Origin: Chitinophagales bacterium
GTDB taxonomy: Bacteria > Bacteroidota > Bacteroidia > Chitinophagales > BACL12
Assembly: GCA_014380545.1 (NCBI GenBank)
Contig: JACMJP010000120.1
Location: forward strand, 1-28,561
Direction of reading: 5' to 3'
DNA length: 28,561 nt
Shown in pieces: positions 7,635 to 15,555 of the stretch; within the stretch, counting starts at the first letter, position 1, and each line of letters opens with the position of its first letter. The notes below the pieces were generated by a model. That model searched no databases, was not told the origin of the DNA, and worked only from the letters and a program-made list of their open reading frames with translations. The position numbers were made by a program, and so were the translations under genes.

Positions 7635-8870
7635 CTATCTGTTTAAAATTACAGTGCGGGTTATTTTTTCATCATTTACTTTTAGCGCAATAAAATATGT
7701 TCCGTTTTGCAGTTTTTCATTTATTGAAATATACTTATTTATTATTTTTCCTGTGTTTTCTATTTCCTGTTCATGCACTTTTTCTCCGAGCATATTATAT
7801 ATTTCCATATTTACGTTTGCAAATTCAGGAATACCATTGGCATATAGTAAAACATTTCCATTGCTTGGATTCGGTGAAAGCATAAAATCTAATTTATTTG
7901 CAGGTATTAACCCTTCCTGAATTATATCAGCAGCATCAAGTTTTAAAGCTTCTTCATCAGTAGTAAAATCCAATGCATCAACAAGGTCATCATAATTTGT
8001 TCCGTAAACAAAAATGAAACTTCTGATAGCACCCGGATTAAGAACAGGCACACGGAAGGTTAAAGTCATCGCCTCATCTCCCTCCCGTTCTCCTGAACTT
8101 TCATGACCACCCATTCCGTTCCATGCATCAGAAGGAATTAATGATGTTGTTGAAAATCCACCGTAAGCAACCCTTGCGCTCCCTGAATATGATCCCAGTC
8201 CCAGAAAACATCCGTAAGTTAAACCCTCGGCTGTTACAAGTGACCAGTCGTCAACCGGTTGATTTTTAATTACGATATTGTTTGTACCAAATCCACCACC
8301 GCTCCACTCTACATCCTGGTCCGGATCAACATTGCGGCTGTAATAAATGTCATAAATCGGTTCATCACCTTTATTAATAAGAATAATACGGGTAATAATA
8401 TTTGTGGTTCCATGATGGATATTAGTAATCTGACGAACTGCAAGTCCGGTTTCACCAACCGCTCCTCGCCATACAGAAGCAACATTTGCTGCTGCTAAGT
8501 GATAATTTGTTAATTCTCCCGGAATATCTGTGTCGAACTGAAATTCATTTACATACACATCACTCCCTATTTGAATTGCAAAACCTTCAACAGGTGAGCC
8601 AGGCGCAAAATAATCTCCGCAATATTCAGGTGTTCCGACGTCCCATCCGTCTTTATCTCCATCTGCTACCATTCCGTAATAGAAAGAATTAAAGTGATAA
8701 TCTGCGGGAGGAGTTTCATCAGTAAGGAAAACACCGCTTTCTGAATTAACAACCATTTCTACATAGGTTGATTTTAAAAAGGCTGCATTGCCAACAATTT
8801 GAGAAAAAAGAATGTTTGAAGAAAGTAACAGCAATCCGATTGCCATCACTTTAAAGTTAAAGTGTTTCAT
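7635..8870 (-). CDS. Secreted protein with T9SS type A C-terminal sorting domain
   Basis: This 411-residue protein has a signal peptide (MKHFNFKVMAIGLLLLSSNI, cleavage after FSQ). The last about 85 residues form a T9SS type A sorting domain: LDFMLSPNPSNGNVLLY, then YNMLGEKVHEQEI, NGTYFIALKVND and KITRTVILNR. It should therefore cross the outer membrane by T9SS and be released or anchored at the surface. The middle part contains aromatic/Gly-rich stretches such as EWSGGGFGTNNIVI and an Asp-rich DPDQDVEW that could bind calcium. No known enzyme motif is seen. A strong terminator follows it. A -33/-7-like pair (complement of 8934-8937 and 8907-8913) precedes it. Confidence 0.85.
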   Translation of the reverse strand: MKHFNFKVMAIGLLLLSSNILFSQIVGNAAFLKSTYVEMVVNSESGVFLTDETPPADYHFNSFYYGMVADGDKDGWDVGTPEYCGDYFAPGSPVEGFAIQIGSDVYVNEFQFDTDIPGELTNYHLAAANVASVWRGAVGETGLAVRQITNIHHGTTNIITRIILINKGDEPIYDIYYSRNVDPDQDVEWSGGGFGTNNIVIKNQPVDDWSLVTAEGLTYGCFLGLGSYSGSARVAYGGFSTTSLIPSDAWNGMGGHESSGEREGDEAMTLTFRVPVLNPGAIRSFIFVYGTNYDDLVDALDFTTDEEALKLDAADIIQEGLIPANKLDFMLSPNPSNGNVLLYANGIPEFANVNMEIYNMLGEKVHEQEIENTGKIINKYISINEKLQNGTYFIALKVNDEKITRTVILNR

Positions 8871-8906
8871 AATTAGGTTTTTAAATGAGTTAATTTATTT
8901 CGATCA

Positions 8907-8937
8907 CAAATTAGAAAATCATTTTCATCTTACCAAA
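8907..8937 (-). promoter_or_regulatory. Candidate promoter of the T9SS gene at 7635-8870
   Basis: On the minus strand, TTTG (complement of 8934-8937), a 20-bp spacer and TAATTTG (complement of 8907-8913) resemble the Bacteroidota TTTG / TAnnTTTG promoter with one base missing in the -7 box. An imperfect inverted repeat (8927-8934 with 8945-8952, 7 of 8 pairs) surrounds the -33 region. Confidence 0.35.
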
Positions 8938-8984
8938 AAAAAATGGGAAGATTTTAGTCATGAAAAATGCGGTCCTAATTTTTA

Positions 8985-10625
8985 TTAATCAAAATGTGTA
9001 GAAGAAGCCAATATATGCTCAAAAAATTTCAACTGCACATCAGCTTCATAAGCAGGAATTATTTCTGATAAGATATCATTTATTAATTTGTATTCATCGA
9101 GTAGCTGCTCTTTCTGAAAATATAATTTACCTGTGCGACGAATTGCAAAATCAGAAATATTTGTTGTCATTTCATGTTGCACACTATATAAAATTTCAGC
9201 ATAAAGAATTCTTTTTTTCGGGTTCTGTATCACATTATATTTTTCAAATGCAAGTTCAATTATTTTATCTGTATCCGTTCCGTATGTTTTCACTAAATAA
9301 TTGATATGATCTGTATTAATTTGTATTTGTTTTGCCTCCCCTGCCCTGCGCTCAATATATTCTTCAATTGGAATTTCAAAACCAGCACCATGTAATTGTA
9401 TTGTTGAGGTTTTACAGGCAGGATAATCAATATCATTTTCTCTTTTAAATTTGTCTGCAATTAAATCAACAGCTTTTTCAGCCATTTTTCTATAGCCTGT
9501 TAATTTGCCCCCTGCAATTGAAATTAATCCACGGTCAGAAATAAATATTTCGTCTTTTCTTGATAATTCTGAAGGGGATTTTCCATGTTCATGAATTAAT
9601 GGTCTTAACCCTGCCCATGATGAAATAATATCTGTCTTCTGTAATTGAACGGAGGGAAACATTTTATTTACTGCATGTAATAAATAATTTACATCTTCTT
9701 TCGTAACTGCAATATCATCTTTATCACCGGAATAATTTGTATCTGTTGTACCAATATATACTATTTCATTTCGGGGAATTACAAATATCATTCGTTTATC
9801 ACTTTCCACATCAAAGTATACAGCATGCTGAACATGTAATCTAGTTTTATTTACAACAATATGAATTCCTTTTGTCAGATGTAGCGTTTTTTCCTCCGGT
9901 GGATTATCTGATCTTCTTACCTCATCTACCCAGGGGCCAGCCGCATTGATAATTTTTTTTGCATAAACATCGTGAGATGTATTTGTTATAAGATCATGCA
10001 ATTTTACTCCTGCTATTTTATTTTCTTCAAATAAAAAGTTTTCAACCTTCGCATAATTCAAACAGGTTGCTCCGTACTCAGCGGCAGTTTTTAATATCTC
10101 AATTGTTAATCTTGCATCATCCGTTCTATATTCTTTATATACTGCACCCCCAATCAATCCATTTGTTTTTAACAATGGTTCGAAATTTTGTATCTGCAAT
10201 TTTCCAAGCATTCTATATGCATCCTGTTTTTTTACTTTTGCTAAAAAATCATACACCCATAATGCAAGCGAAGTTGTAGTTCTTCCAAGACTTCCATTTT
10301 TATAAATTGGTAAAAGCATATTAATGGGCTCCACCAAATGAGGAGCAAGCTGATGAATTATGCCCCTTTCCATTCCAACCTGCCGCACCAGGGCAAACTC
10401 CAATTGTTTTAAATACCGCAGACCGCCATGAATTAATTTAGTTGATTTGGATGATGTGCCGCTTGCAAAATCATATTTCTCTAAAAGCAAAACCTGCATA
10501 TCCCTTGAGGCTGCATCAAGGGCAATCCCCGCACCTGTTATGCCTCCACCTATAATAATAAGATCAAATCTTTTTTTATTGATGCCGGCAGAAATACTGT
10601 TTCGATGTAATGCAGATAATTGCAT
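8985..10625 (-). CDS. glpD: FAD-dependent glycerol-3-phosphate dehydrogenase
   Basis: This 546-residue enzyme oxidises sn-glycerol 3-phosphate to dihydroxyacetone phosphate and passes electrons to quinone at the inner membrane. The N-terminal Rossmann motif is IIIGGGITGAGIALDAASRD (GxGxxG at 26-31). LLLEKYDFASGTSSKSTKLI and HGGLRYLKQLEF are the GlpD signatures for FAD and substrate. IGTTDTNY, SSWAGLRPLI and SIAGGKLTGYRKMAE are further family motifs. A C-terminal DAO_C domain lies at about 385-510. Length and order are normal. No glpK or glpF is adjacent. It is divergent from prfB across a 190-bp AT-rich gap. A TATTTTCG box about 10 bp before the ATG is one mismatch from the -7 consensus but lacks a clear -33 partner. 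Confidence 0.95.
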   Translation of the reverse strand: MQLSALHRNSISAGINKKRFDLIIIGGGITGAGIALDAASRDMQVLLLEKYDFASGTSSKSTKLIHGGLRYLKQLEFALVRQVGMERGIIHQLAPHLVEPINMLLPIYKNGSLGRTTTSLALWVYDFLAKVKKQDAYRMLGKLQIQNFEPLLKTNGLIGGAVYKEYRTDDARLTIEILKTAAEYGATCLNYAKVENFLFEENKIAGVKLHDLITNTSHDVYAKKIINAAGPWVDEVRRSDNPPEEKTLHLTKGIHIVVNKTRLHVQHAVYFDVESDKRMIFVIPRNEIVYIGTTDTNYSGDKDDIAVTKEDVNYLLHAVNKMFPSVQLQKTDIISSWAGLRPLIHEHGKSPSELSRKDEIFISDRGLISIAGGKLTGYRKMAEKAVDLIADKFKRENDIDYPACKTSTIQLHGAGFEIPIEEYIERRAGEAKQIQINTDHINYLVKTYGTDTDKIIELAFEKYNVIQNPKKRILYAEILYSVQHEMTTNISDFAIRRTGKLYFQKEQLLDEYKLINDILSEIIPAYEADVQLKFFEHILASSTHFD

Positions 10626-10696
10626 GAGTCGAAAATAGAATCAGATACTCACAATATAAAATATTTTGCAATAAATCGTAATGCGGAAAAAGATTT

Positions 10697-10741
10697 CAAT
10701 TAATTACAATTAATTACTGAATAAATTAAATCAATTAATTT
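10697..10741. repeat. Three copies of a CAATTAATT(A/T) direct repeat in the glpD/prfB divergent region
   Basis: CAATTAATTA occurs at 10697-10706 and again directly after it at 10707-10716; a third copy, CAATTAATTT, lies at 10732-10741. The core AATTAATT is its own reverse complement, so each copy could be a small dimer-binding operator. Chance recurrence in very AT-rich DNA is the main alternative. Confidence 0.4.
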
Positions 10742-10765
10742 ACTTATTGTTTCTATCCTCATCAC

Positions 10766-10798
10766 TTTACACATTATCGTATTTACATACTATCTTCG
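10766..10798 (+). promoter_or_regulatory. Candidate prfB promoter
   Basis: TATCTTCG at 10791-10798 is one mismatch from TAnnTTTG. TTTA at 10766-10769 lies 21 bp upstream as a weak -33 element. The box ends 17 bp before the prfB ATG, a common distance in this phylum. Confidence 0.4.
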
Positions 10799-10815
10799 CC
10801 GCTTAAATTAATAAA

Positions 10816-11893
10816 ATGACTGCAGATAAATTAAATGAATTAAAAGAGAAGCTGCTTATTTTGAGGAGGTTTCTTTGACTACGATGACCGCAAACACCAG
10901 GTATCAGAAGATGAACAAATAACACAACAACCGGGGTTTTGGGATGATCCTAAAAATGCCGAAACGGTTTTAAAAAGAATTAAAGTAAATAACCTTTTTG
11001 TAAATCAATATGAAAAGGCGCAAACTGCTGTTGAAGATCTCAGTGTGTTATATGAATTTTATAATGCTAATGAAGCGACTGAGGAAGAAGTGGATACTGC
11101 TTATAATGCTGCAAAAGAAATTGTTGATGAACTTGAATTTAAATCCACACTGAGTGAACCGGAAGATGCATTACCTGCAATCATGACAATTAATTCCGGT
11201 GCGGGTGGCACTGAAAGTTGTGATTGGGCAAGCATGTTATATCGAATGTACATAATGTGGGCACAAAAAAATGATTATAAAGTAACAGAATTAGATTACC
11301 AGGCTGGTGATGTTGCAGGAATTAAGTCCGCTACGTTGGAAATTGAAGGTGAATTTGCATATGGTTTATTAAAAAGTGAGAATGGAGTGCATCGCCTTGT
11401 GCGTATTTCACCGTTTGATGCAAATGCAAAAAGACATACAAGTTTTGCAAGTGTTTTCGTTTCCCCGTTAATTGATGATACAATTGAAATAAATATTTCA
11501 CCGAGTGAACTTACATGGGATACTTTCAGAAGCGGCGGCGCAGGTGGACAAAATGTAAATAAAGTAGAAACTGCTGTGCGGGTTACGCATTTGCCTACCG
11601 GCATTGTTGTAAGTTGCCAGGTAAACAGAACGCAGGGGCAAAACCGTGAATTAGCGATGCAAATGCTGCGCAGTAAATTATATGACCTTGAACTGCAAAA
11701 ACAACAGGCAGAAAAAGATAAAATTGAAGGAACAAAGAAAAAAATTGAATGGGGTAGTCAGATAAGAAATTATGTTCTGCACCCATATAAATTAGTAAAA
11801 GATGCAAGAACAGGATATGAAAGTGGAAATGCTGATGCAGTTTTAAATGGTGGAATAAATGAATTTATAAAAGCATATTTGCTGATGGAATAA
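10816..11893 (+). CDS. prfB: Peptide chain release factor 2, with programmed +1 frameshift
   Basis: RF2 recognises UGA and UAA stop codons and triggers peptide release. Translation starts at ATG 10816, reads 20 codons and meets an in-frame TGA at 10876-10878. A +1 shift at CTT (10873-10875) then reads GAC (10877) onward to 11893, giving 358 residues (join 10816-10875 and 10877-11893). The post-shift sequence continues DYDDRKHQVSEDEQITQQPG and FWDDPKNAETVLKRI, as expected for RF2. The anticodon-mimic SPF motif is at about 198-200 in RISPFDANAKRHTSF, and the catalytic GGQ is at about 243-245 in RSGGAGGQNVNKVETAVRV. A naive annotation would start at GTG 11045 and lose the first 76 residues. It converges on the Lon-domain gene, 3 bp from stop to stop. 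Confidence 0.95.
10864..10879 (+). promoter_or_regulatory. RF2 autoregulatory +1 frameshift site
   Basis: AGGAGG (10864-10869), a 3-nt spacer (TTT), CTT slippery codon, TGA stop and a C after the stop match the E. coli prfB element AGGGGG-TAT-CTT-TGA-C in every functional position. Low RF2 stalls the ribosome at the poor TGAC terminator and favours slippage, so RF2 controls its own synthesis. Confidence 0.93.
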
Positions 11894-11896
11894 TCA

Positions 11897-12538
11897 TCAT
11901 AAAAACTCGGGTGGGTACTCCATCCTGAAATGCCCGTTTAATTTTGCTTTCTCCCTTATTTCAGCAACCTGCTTTACTGCGGGCAGGATTTTTTTTATAT
12001 GTTCAATAATTAATTTTTGTCTTGCAGTTTCTCTCGGATGACGCAGTAATTCAAATTCCTCCAATAAATTAAATCCAACGTAATGAGCTAATTTAAATGA
12101 TTTAAAAGTAAAACCTTCTTTAACTACATCTTCCTTAATATCCAGTAGTTTAAATAATTCCAGTGCAAGCTCTTCCAGTTCAAATTTTGTTTTACTATGG
12201 TGGTCTTCAATATTTTCCATTACACTCACTACCGCCCCACTATATAATTTATCAGGCACTTCTTTAATTACCTCAAGTACCCTTACCACTTGCAAGCCCT
12301 CCACTTTAATATCCATCTCACCTTCATCGTATGTTTTCTCCACTGAATTTATTTTCATCTCAGTGCCATACTCCAATATTGCATTTTTATCTATTACCGG
12401 AATTGCAAATGTTTTTTCTTCATCCACACATTCTTTAATCAACTGCTTATATCTCGGTTCAAAAATATGCAGATTCATTTTCTCACCCGGATAAGCAACT
12501 AAACTTAATGGAAATATGGGAATAAATTTCTGCAGCAT
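11897..12538 (-). CDS. Stand-alone Lon substrate-binding (LON N-terminal) domain protein
   Basis: This 213-residue protein starts MLQKFIPIFPLSLVAYPGEK then MNLHIFEPRYKQLI, the typical opening of the Lon N-terminal domain (PF02190). It ends after a helical segment (ETARQKLIIEHIKKILPAVK) without the AAA+ or Ser-Lys protease parts of Lon, so it is a free-standing form and not a truncated protease gene. Such proteins are widespread but their role is not settled; substrate or peptide binding is the usual guess. It is cytoplasmic. A perfect TAAGTTTG -7 box lies just upstream on the minus strand. Confidence 0.88.
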   Translation of the reverse strand: MLQKFIPIFPLSLVAYPGEKMNLHIFEPRYKQLIKECVDEEKTFAIPVIDKNAILEYGTEMKINSVEKTYDEGEMDIKVEGLQVVRVLEVIKEVPDKLYSGAVVSVMENIEDHHSKTKFELEELALELFKLLDIKEDVVKEGFTFKSFKLAHYVGFNLLEEFELLRHPRETARQKLIIEHIKKILPAVKQVAEIREKAKLNGHFRMEYPPEFL

Positions 12539-12551
12539 ACCTGCAATTATA

Positions 12552-12559
12552 CAAACTTA
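12552..12559 (-). promoter_or_regulatory. Candidate -7 box for the Lon-domain gene
   Basis: On the minus strand TAAGTTTG (complement of 12552-12559) is a perfect TAnnTTTG match, 13 bp before the ATG at 12538. No clear TTG/TTTG -33 element is seen at the expected distance, so this is a half-site call. Confidence 0.4.
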
Positions 12560-12670
12560 TTTTTGTGAATAAATAAAATAGAATTGATAATTATAATGCA
12601 GAGCCTTTTATGTGACGTTAAGTAATGGCATTGTTTATATCAAAGAAGGAAGTAAAATTCCGCTCTTGAT

Positions 12671-13585
12671 TTAAGACATCATCTCTATTGCCTGCTGAAT
12701 GAGTTTCTTCACATTCTCCTCAGTAGTTTTTTCCGCCGCATTTTTTAATGATGAAAGTGCTTTGGGTATATTGTTGGCCCGTTCGTCTTTTCGGGAAGTA
12801 AAATTGGAAATATCCTGTATAGTACCAACAAGGCTGAGGCTACCGGTTTTTTTACTGAGTTGTATAAGTCCCTGATTAGCTACGTATTTTATGTTGCCAT
12901 CCGGCAGTGATATTTTGTATTCAATGCTGAAGGGTTGCCCTTTTTCGGTACTGCGGTTAATGGCTTCCTTTACAAGTGCTACTTCTGCAGGGTCAACGTT
13001 GTGGAGATAATCATTAAGTGTTGGTTCAAATTCCTGCTGTCTTCCAAGAATGCGAAAAACCTCTTCGCTCCAGTACATTTGGTTTGTAACAATATCTAGC
13101 TCCCAGTTTCCGATGCGGGCCATTTTTTGTGCTTCCAGCAGGCGTTGTTCGTTCAATTTAATGGCTTTTGCATAATTCTCTAATTTCATTTGCAATTGAT
13201 GCCGTTCCATTGCATAGGCTATGGTTCGTGAAAGAAGGTTACTATCGAACTGCCCCTTCACGATAAAATCCTGTGCACCTGCTTTCACTGAGTTGAGGGC
13301 CACAGTTTCATCTTCCAAACCAGTCATGACAATTACAGATTGCTCGGGAAATTCGTCGAGCATTGTTTTGATGGTATCAAATCCTGAGCTATCTGGCAGA
13401 GTAAGGTCCAGCAATACAATGTCGTAGTCTTCTTCCTCCATCATAAGGAGTCCTTTGCGGAGTTCCTGCACTTTGGTAACGGTTGGGATCATCATAGTGG
13501 ATTCATTCAAATAAATTTCCACCAGCCTTGCATCAGCAGGGTTATCTTCAACTAAAAGGATTTTTGTTTGTAGTCTTTCGTCCAT
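12671..13585 (-). CDS. Response-regulator receiver plus PAS domain protein without kinase domain
   Basis: This 304-residue protein has an N-terminal receiver domain (about 7-125): acidic pocket VEDN near 12-15, phosphoacceptor Asp60 in DIVLLDLTLPD, Thr88 in VIVMTGLEDE and Lys110 in FIVKGQFD. A helical linker (128-155) leads to a PAS_3-type PAS domain (about 152-262) with RIGNWELDIVTNQMYWSEEV and FSIEYKISLPDGNIKYVANQ. The last 40 residues are a short helix (KALSSLKNAAEKTTEENVKK). No HisKA, HATPase, GGDEF or DNA-binding domain follows, and the stop is clean. It lies 3 bp after the Rcp1-like regulator gene, so the pair is one operon. It may act as a phospho-switch that senses a ligand through PAS and binds a partner. 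Confidence 0.88.
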   Translation of the reverse strand: MDERLQTKILLVEDNPADARLVEIYLNESTMMIPTVTKVQELRKGLLMMEEEDYDIVLLDLTLPDSSGFDTIKTMLDEFPEQSVIVMTGLEDETVALNSVKAGAQDFIVKGQFDSNLLSRTIAYAMERHQLQMKLENYAKAIKLNEQRLLEAQKMARIGNWELDIVTNQMYWSEEVFRILGRQQEFEPTLNDYLHNVDPAEVALVKEAINRSTEKGQPFSIEYKISLPDGNIKYVANQGLIQLSKKTGSLSLVGTIQDISNFTSRKDERANNIPKALSSLKNAAEKTTEENVKKLIQQAIEMMS

Positions 13586-13588
13586 ATT

Positions 13589-14077
13589 CTAAAATCTTTC
13601 GTGATTTTCGGGGGGTAGTTTTACAACAGTGAACCAAAAGTTCTCTATCTGGCGAATTGCATAAATAAAATCATCAAGGTCAGCAGGTTTAGTAATAAAA
13701 CAGTTTGCATGCAGCTTATAACTTTTAATTATGTCCTGCTCAGCTTCTGATGTTGTGAGAATTACTACAGGTATCATTTTCAGGTTTTCATCTGTTTTAA
13801 TTTCTGCAAGAACTTCTCTTCCGTCTTTACGGGGAAGATTAAGATCAAGTAAAATGAGATCGGGAGTTGGAGAAAGCTCATATTTACCTCGCTTACGAAG
13901 AAATTCAATTGCTTCAACACCGTCTTTAACAACATGTAAATAATTTTTCACTTGGCTTTCCTTCAATGCTTCAATGGTAAGCCTGATGTCTCCGGGATTA
14001 TCTTCAACCAGCAATATTTGAACAGTACTATCTTTTTTCACAGTTAAAAGAATAAAATAGATATGCTCAGGCTGCAT
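13589..14077 (-). CDS. Single-domain response regulator, Rcp1-like
   Basis: This protein of up to 162 residues is a CheY-fold receiver of the Rcp1 type, commonly paired with phytochrome-like or PAS-rich histidine kinases. The acidic pair is in LLVEDNPGDIRL (Glu25/Asp26), the phosphoacceptor is Asp78 in LILLDLNLPRKDGREVLAEI, Thr108/109 is in VVILTTSEAE, and Lys130 is in NCFITKPADL. The N-terminal 12 residues before GTG 14041 look unlike the family, so the real start may be that GTG (150 residues). No ribosome-binding site helps decide. It is the first gene of a two-gene unit with the receiver-PAS protein. No cognate kinase lies in this window. Confidence 0.9.
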   Translation of the reverse strand: MQPEHIYFILLTVKKDSTVQILLVEDNPGDIRLTIEALKESQVKNYLHVVKDGVEAIEFLRKRGKYELSPTPDLILLDLNLPRKDGREVLAEIKTDENLKMIPVVILTTSEAEQDIIKSYKLHANCFITKPADLDDFIYAIRQIENFWFTVVKLPPENHERF

Positions 14078-14168
14078 CCCGAAAAACTAAAATCCGCAGC
14101 AAATATCGGAAACAGAAAAATGTAACTAGGTTATTTACTTAACTTTTTTTCAACATTCTACCGTACCT

Positions 14169-14828
14169 CTAATTGGGGCTGCTCAGCATAAATATATATT
14201 GGATAACATTTGCCCCCATTTGTAATGCTTTTTGCCGCACATCTTCAGGGTCTTTATGTACATCGTCCCAGCCATCGCCGAGGTCGGTTTCGTAATTATA
14301 AAATGCGATCATACGCCCTTCATAAAAAATACCGAATGCCTGAGCCGGTTTGCCGTCATGTTCATGAATCTTTGGAATTCCGTTTTTAAATTCATATTTC
14401 TGGTGATATACAGGATGTGTATAAGGCAACTCTATAAATTCCAATTCGGGAAAAACTTTTTTCATAGAAACCCTGATGTAGGGGTCAAGACCAAAATCAT
14501 CATTAATAAATAAAAAACCGCCGCTTATTAAATATTTGCGCAAATTTTCAGCTTCAGCATCATTAAAAATAATATTTCCATGCCCGGTTAAATACACAAA
14601 AGGATAATTAAAAATTTCAGGGCTTCCGGATTCTACTACAACATATTCTGTACTGATATCGGTTTGCAAATTCTTATTACAAAATTCTGCAAGGTTTTTT
14701 AGGGAATGTACATCATTATACCAGTCACCTCCGCCGCTGTATTTTAATAATGCAAATTGTATTTGCTGCGCATGTACGCATATTGGCAAGGCACTAATTA
14801 AAAGAATAACAAAAAATTTATTTTTCAT
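14169..14828 (-). CDS. Secreted DUF4159 domain protein
   Basis: This 219-residue protein has a signal peptide (MKNKFFVILLISALPICVHA, cleavage before QQIQF). The mature region fits DUF4159: FALLKYSGGGDWYND, YVVVESGSPEIFNYPFVYLT, GHGNIIFNDAEAENLRKYL, SGGFLFINDDFG and AFYNYETDLGDGWDD. DUF4159 has a glutamine-amidotransferase-like fold and is often exported in Bacteroidota; its activity is unknown. Its start overlaps the last 11 bases of rsmE, so it is translationally linked to it. It is the last gene of the minus-strand operon. Confidence 0.87.
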   Translation of the reverse strand: MKNKFFVILLISALPICVHAQQIQFALLKYSGGGDWYNDVHSLKNLAEFCNKNLQTDISTEYVVVESGSPEIFNYPFVYLTGHGNIIFNDAEAENLRKYLISGGFLFINDDFGLDPYIRVSMKKVFPELEFIELPYTHPVYHQKYEFKNGIPKIHEHDGKPAQAFGIFYEGRMIAFYNYETDLGDGWDDVHKDPEDVRQKALQMGANVIQYIFMLSSPN

Positions 14829-15546
14829 GCTGGTGTATTTCTGAAATTGTATGTATTGTCTGGCAGGTAACTATTCCTGCTGTTTCTGTTCTTAAACGAT
14901 AGCTCCCTAACGATGCAGGTACAAATTTATTTTTCATTGCAATATCAATTTCATCTGTTGTAAAATCTCCTTCCGGACCAATAAGGATTGTAACATCAGA
15001 ATTTGGTTTTAAGACATGTGCTAATGTTTGTTTCTGCCCTGATTTGCAATGGGCGATAAATTTTTGTGCAGTATTATTTTCATGATCTTTAATGAAGGCA
15101 TTAAATTCTGTTAAAGGGTTTAAAACAGGAAGATAAGCTCTTCCGGATTGTTTAATTGCAGCAATTAAAGTTTGTTCCACCTTTTCAATATTTATTTTTC
15201 TGCGTTCTGAATTGTTACAAAGCAGAGGAGTTATTTCATCAATTCCTATCTCTGTTACTTTTTCAAGAAAAAGATCAAAACGGTTGGATGATTTCGTAGG
15301 AGCAATAGCAATGTGCAAATTGAAATTATTTTCTTTTTTTTGCTGATGTGTGGAAATGATTTTTACAGAACAGCCCCTTTTTGATATCTCAATGATCTCT
15401 GCAGCGTAAATATTTCCTTTACCGTCAATTAACTGCATCTGATCTCCGGCTTTCAGGCGCAACACATGCACAGCATGATGCATTTCTTTTTCGGGTAAAG
15501 AGATTATTTGTTTTAAATTAATTTCCGGGCAATAGAAAATATACAT
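14818..15546 (-). CDS. rsmE: 16S rRNA (uracil1498-N3)-methyltransferase
   Basis: This 242-residue SPOUT-class methyltransferase methylates N3 of U1498 in 16S rRNA with S-adenosylmethionine. The N-terminal PUA-like part includes EKEMHHAVHVLRLKAGD. The trefoil-knot SAM site is LIGPEGDFTTDEI (GPEGDF at 190-195) and LGSYRLRTETAG (213-224), where LGxRILRTETA is usual; the Arg-Ile-Leu triplet reads Tyr-Arg-Leu, a small change. Length is normal. It starts 9 bp after the SUMF1-like stop and overlaps the DUF4159 gene by 11 bases, so the three genes form a compact operon. Confidence 0.95.
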   Translation of the reverse strand: MYIFYCPEINLKQIISLPEKEMHHAVHVLRLKAGDQMQLIDGKGNIYAAEIIEISKRGCSVKIISTHQQKKENNFNLHIAIAPTKSSNRFDLFLEKVTEIGIDEITPLLCNNSERRKINIEKVEQTLIAAIKQSGRAYLPVLNPLTEFNAFIKDHENNTAQKFIAHCKSGQKQTLAHVLKPNSDVTILIGPEGDFTTDEIDIAMKNKFVPASLGSYRLRTETAGIVTCQTIHTISEIHQHEK

Positions 15547-15555
15547 GCAGCAAAA

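Noticed and set aside
7487..7693. 68-codon plus-strand frame following and overlapping the CHMI gene
   Set aside because: It overlaps the CHMI C-terminus, runs through the terminator hairpin and into the 3' end of the opposite gene, and its protein has no family-like features.
11045..11893. GTG-started frame as a complete RF2 gene
   Set aside because: It is the post-frameshift part of prfB; the true start is ATG 10816 with a +1 shift at 10876.
12625..12669. 14-codon plus-strand frame (MALFISKKEVKFRS)
   Set aside because: Very short, no conserved feature, and it abuts the stop of the opposite gene; chance is the best explanation.
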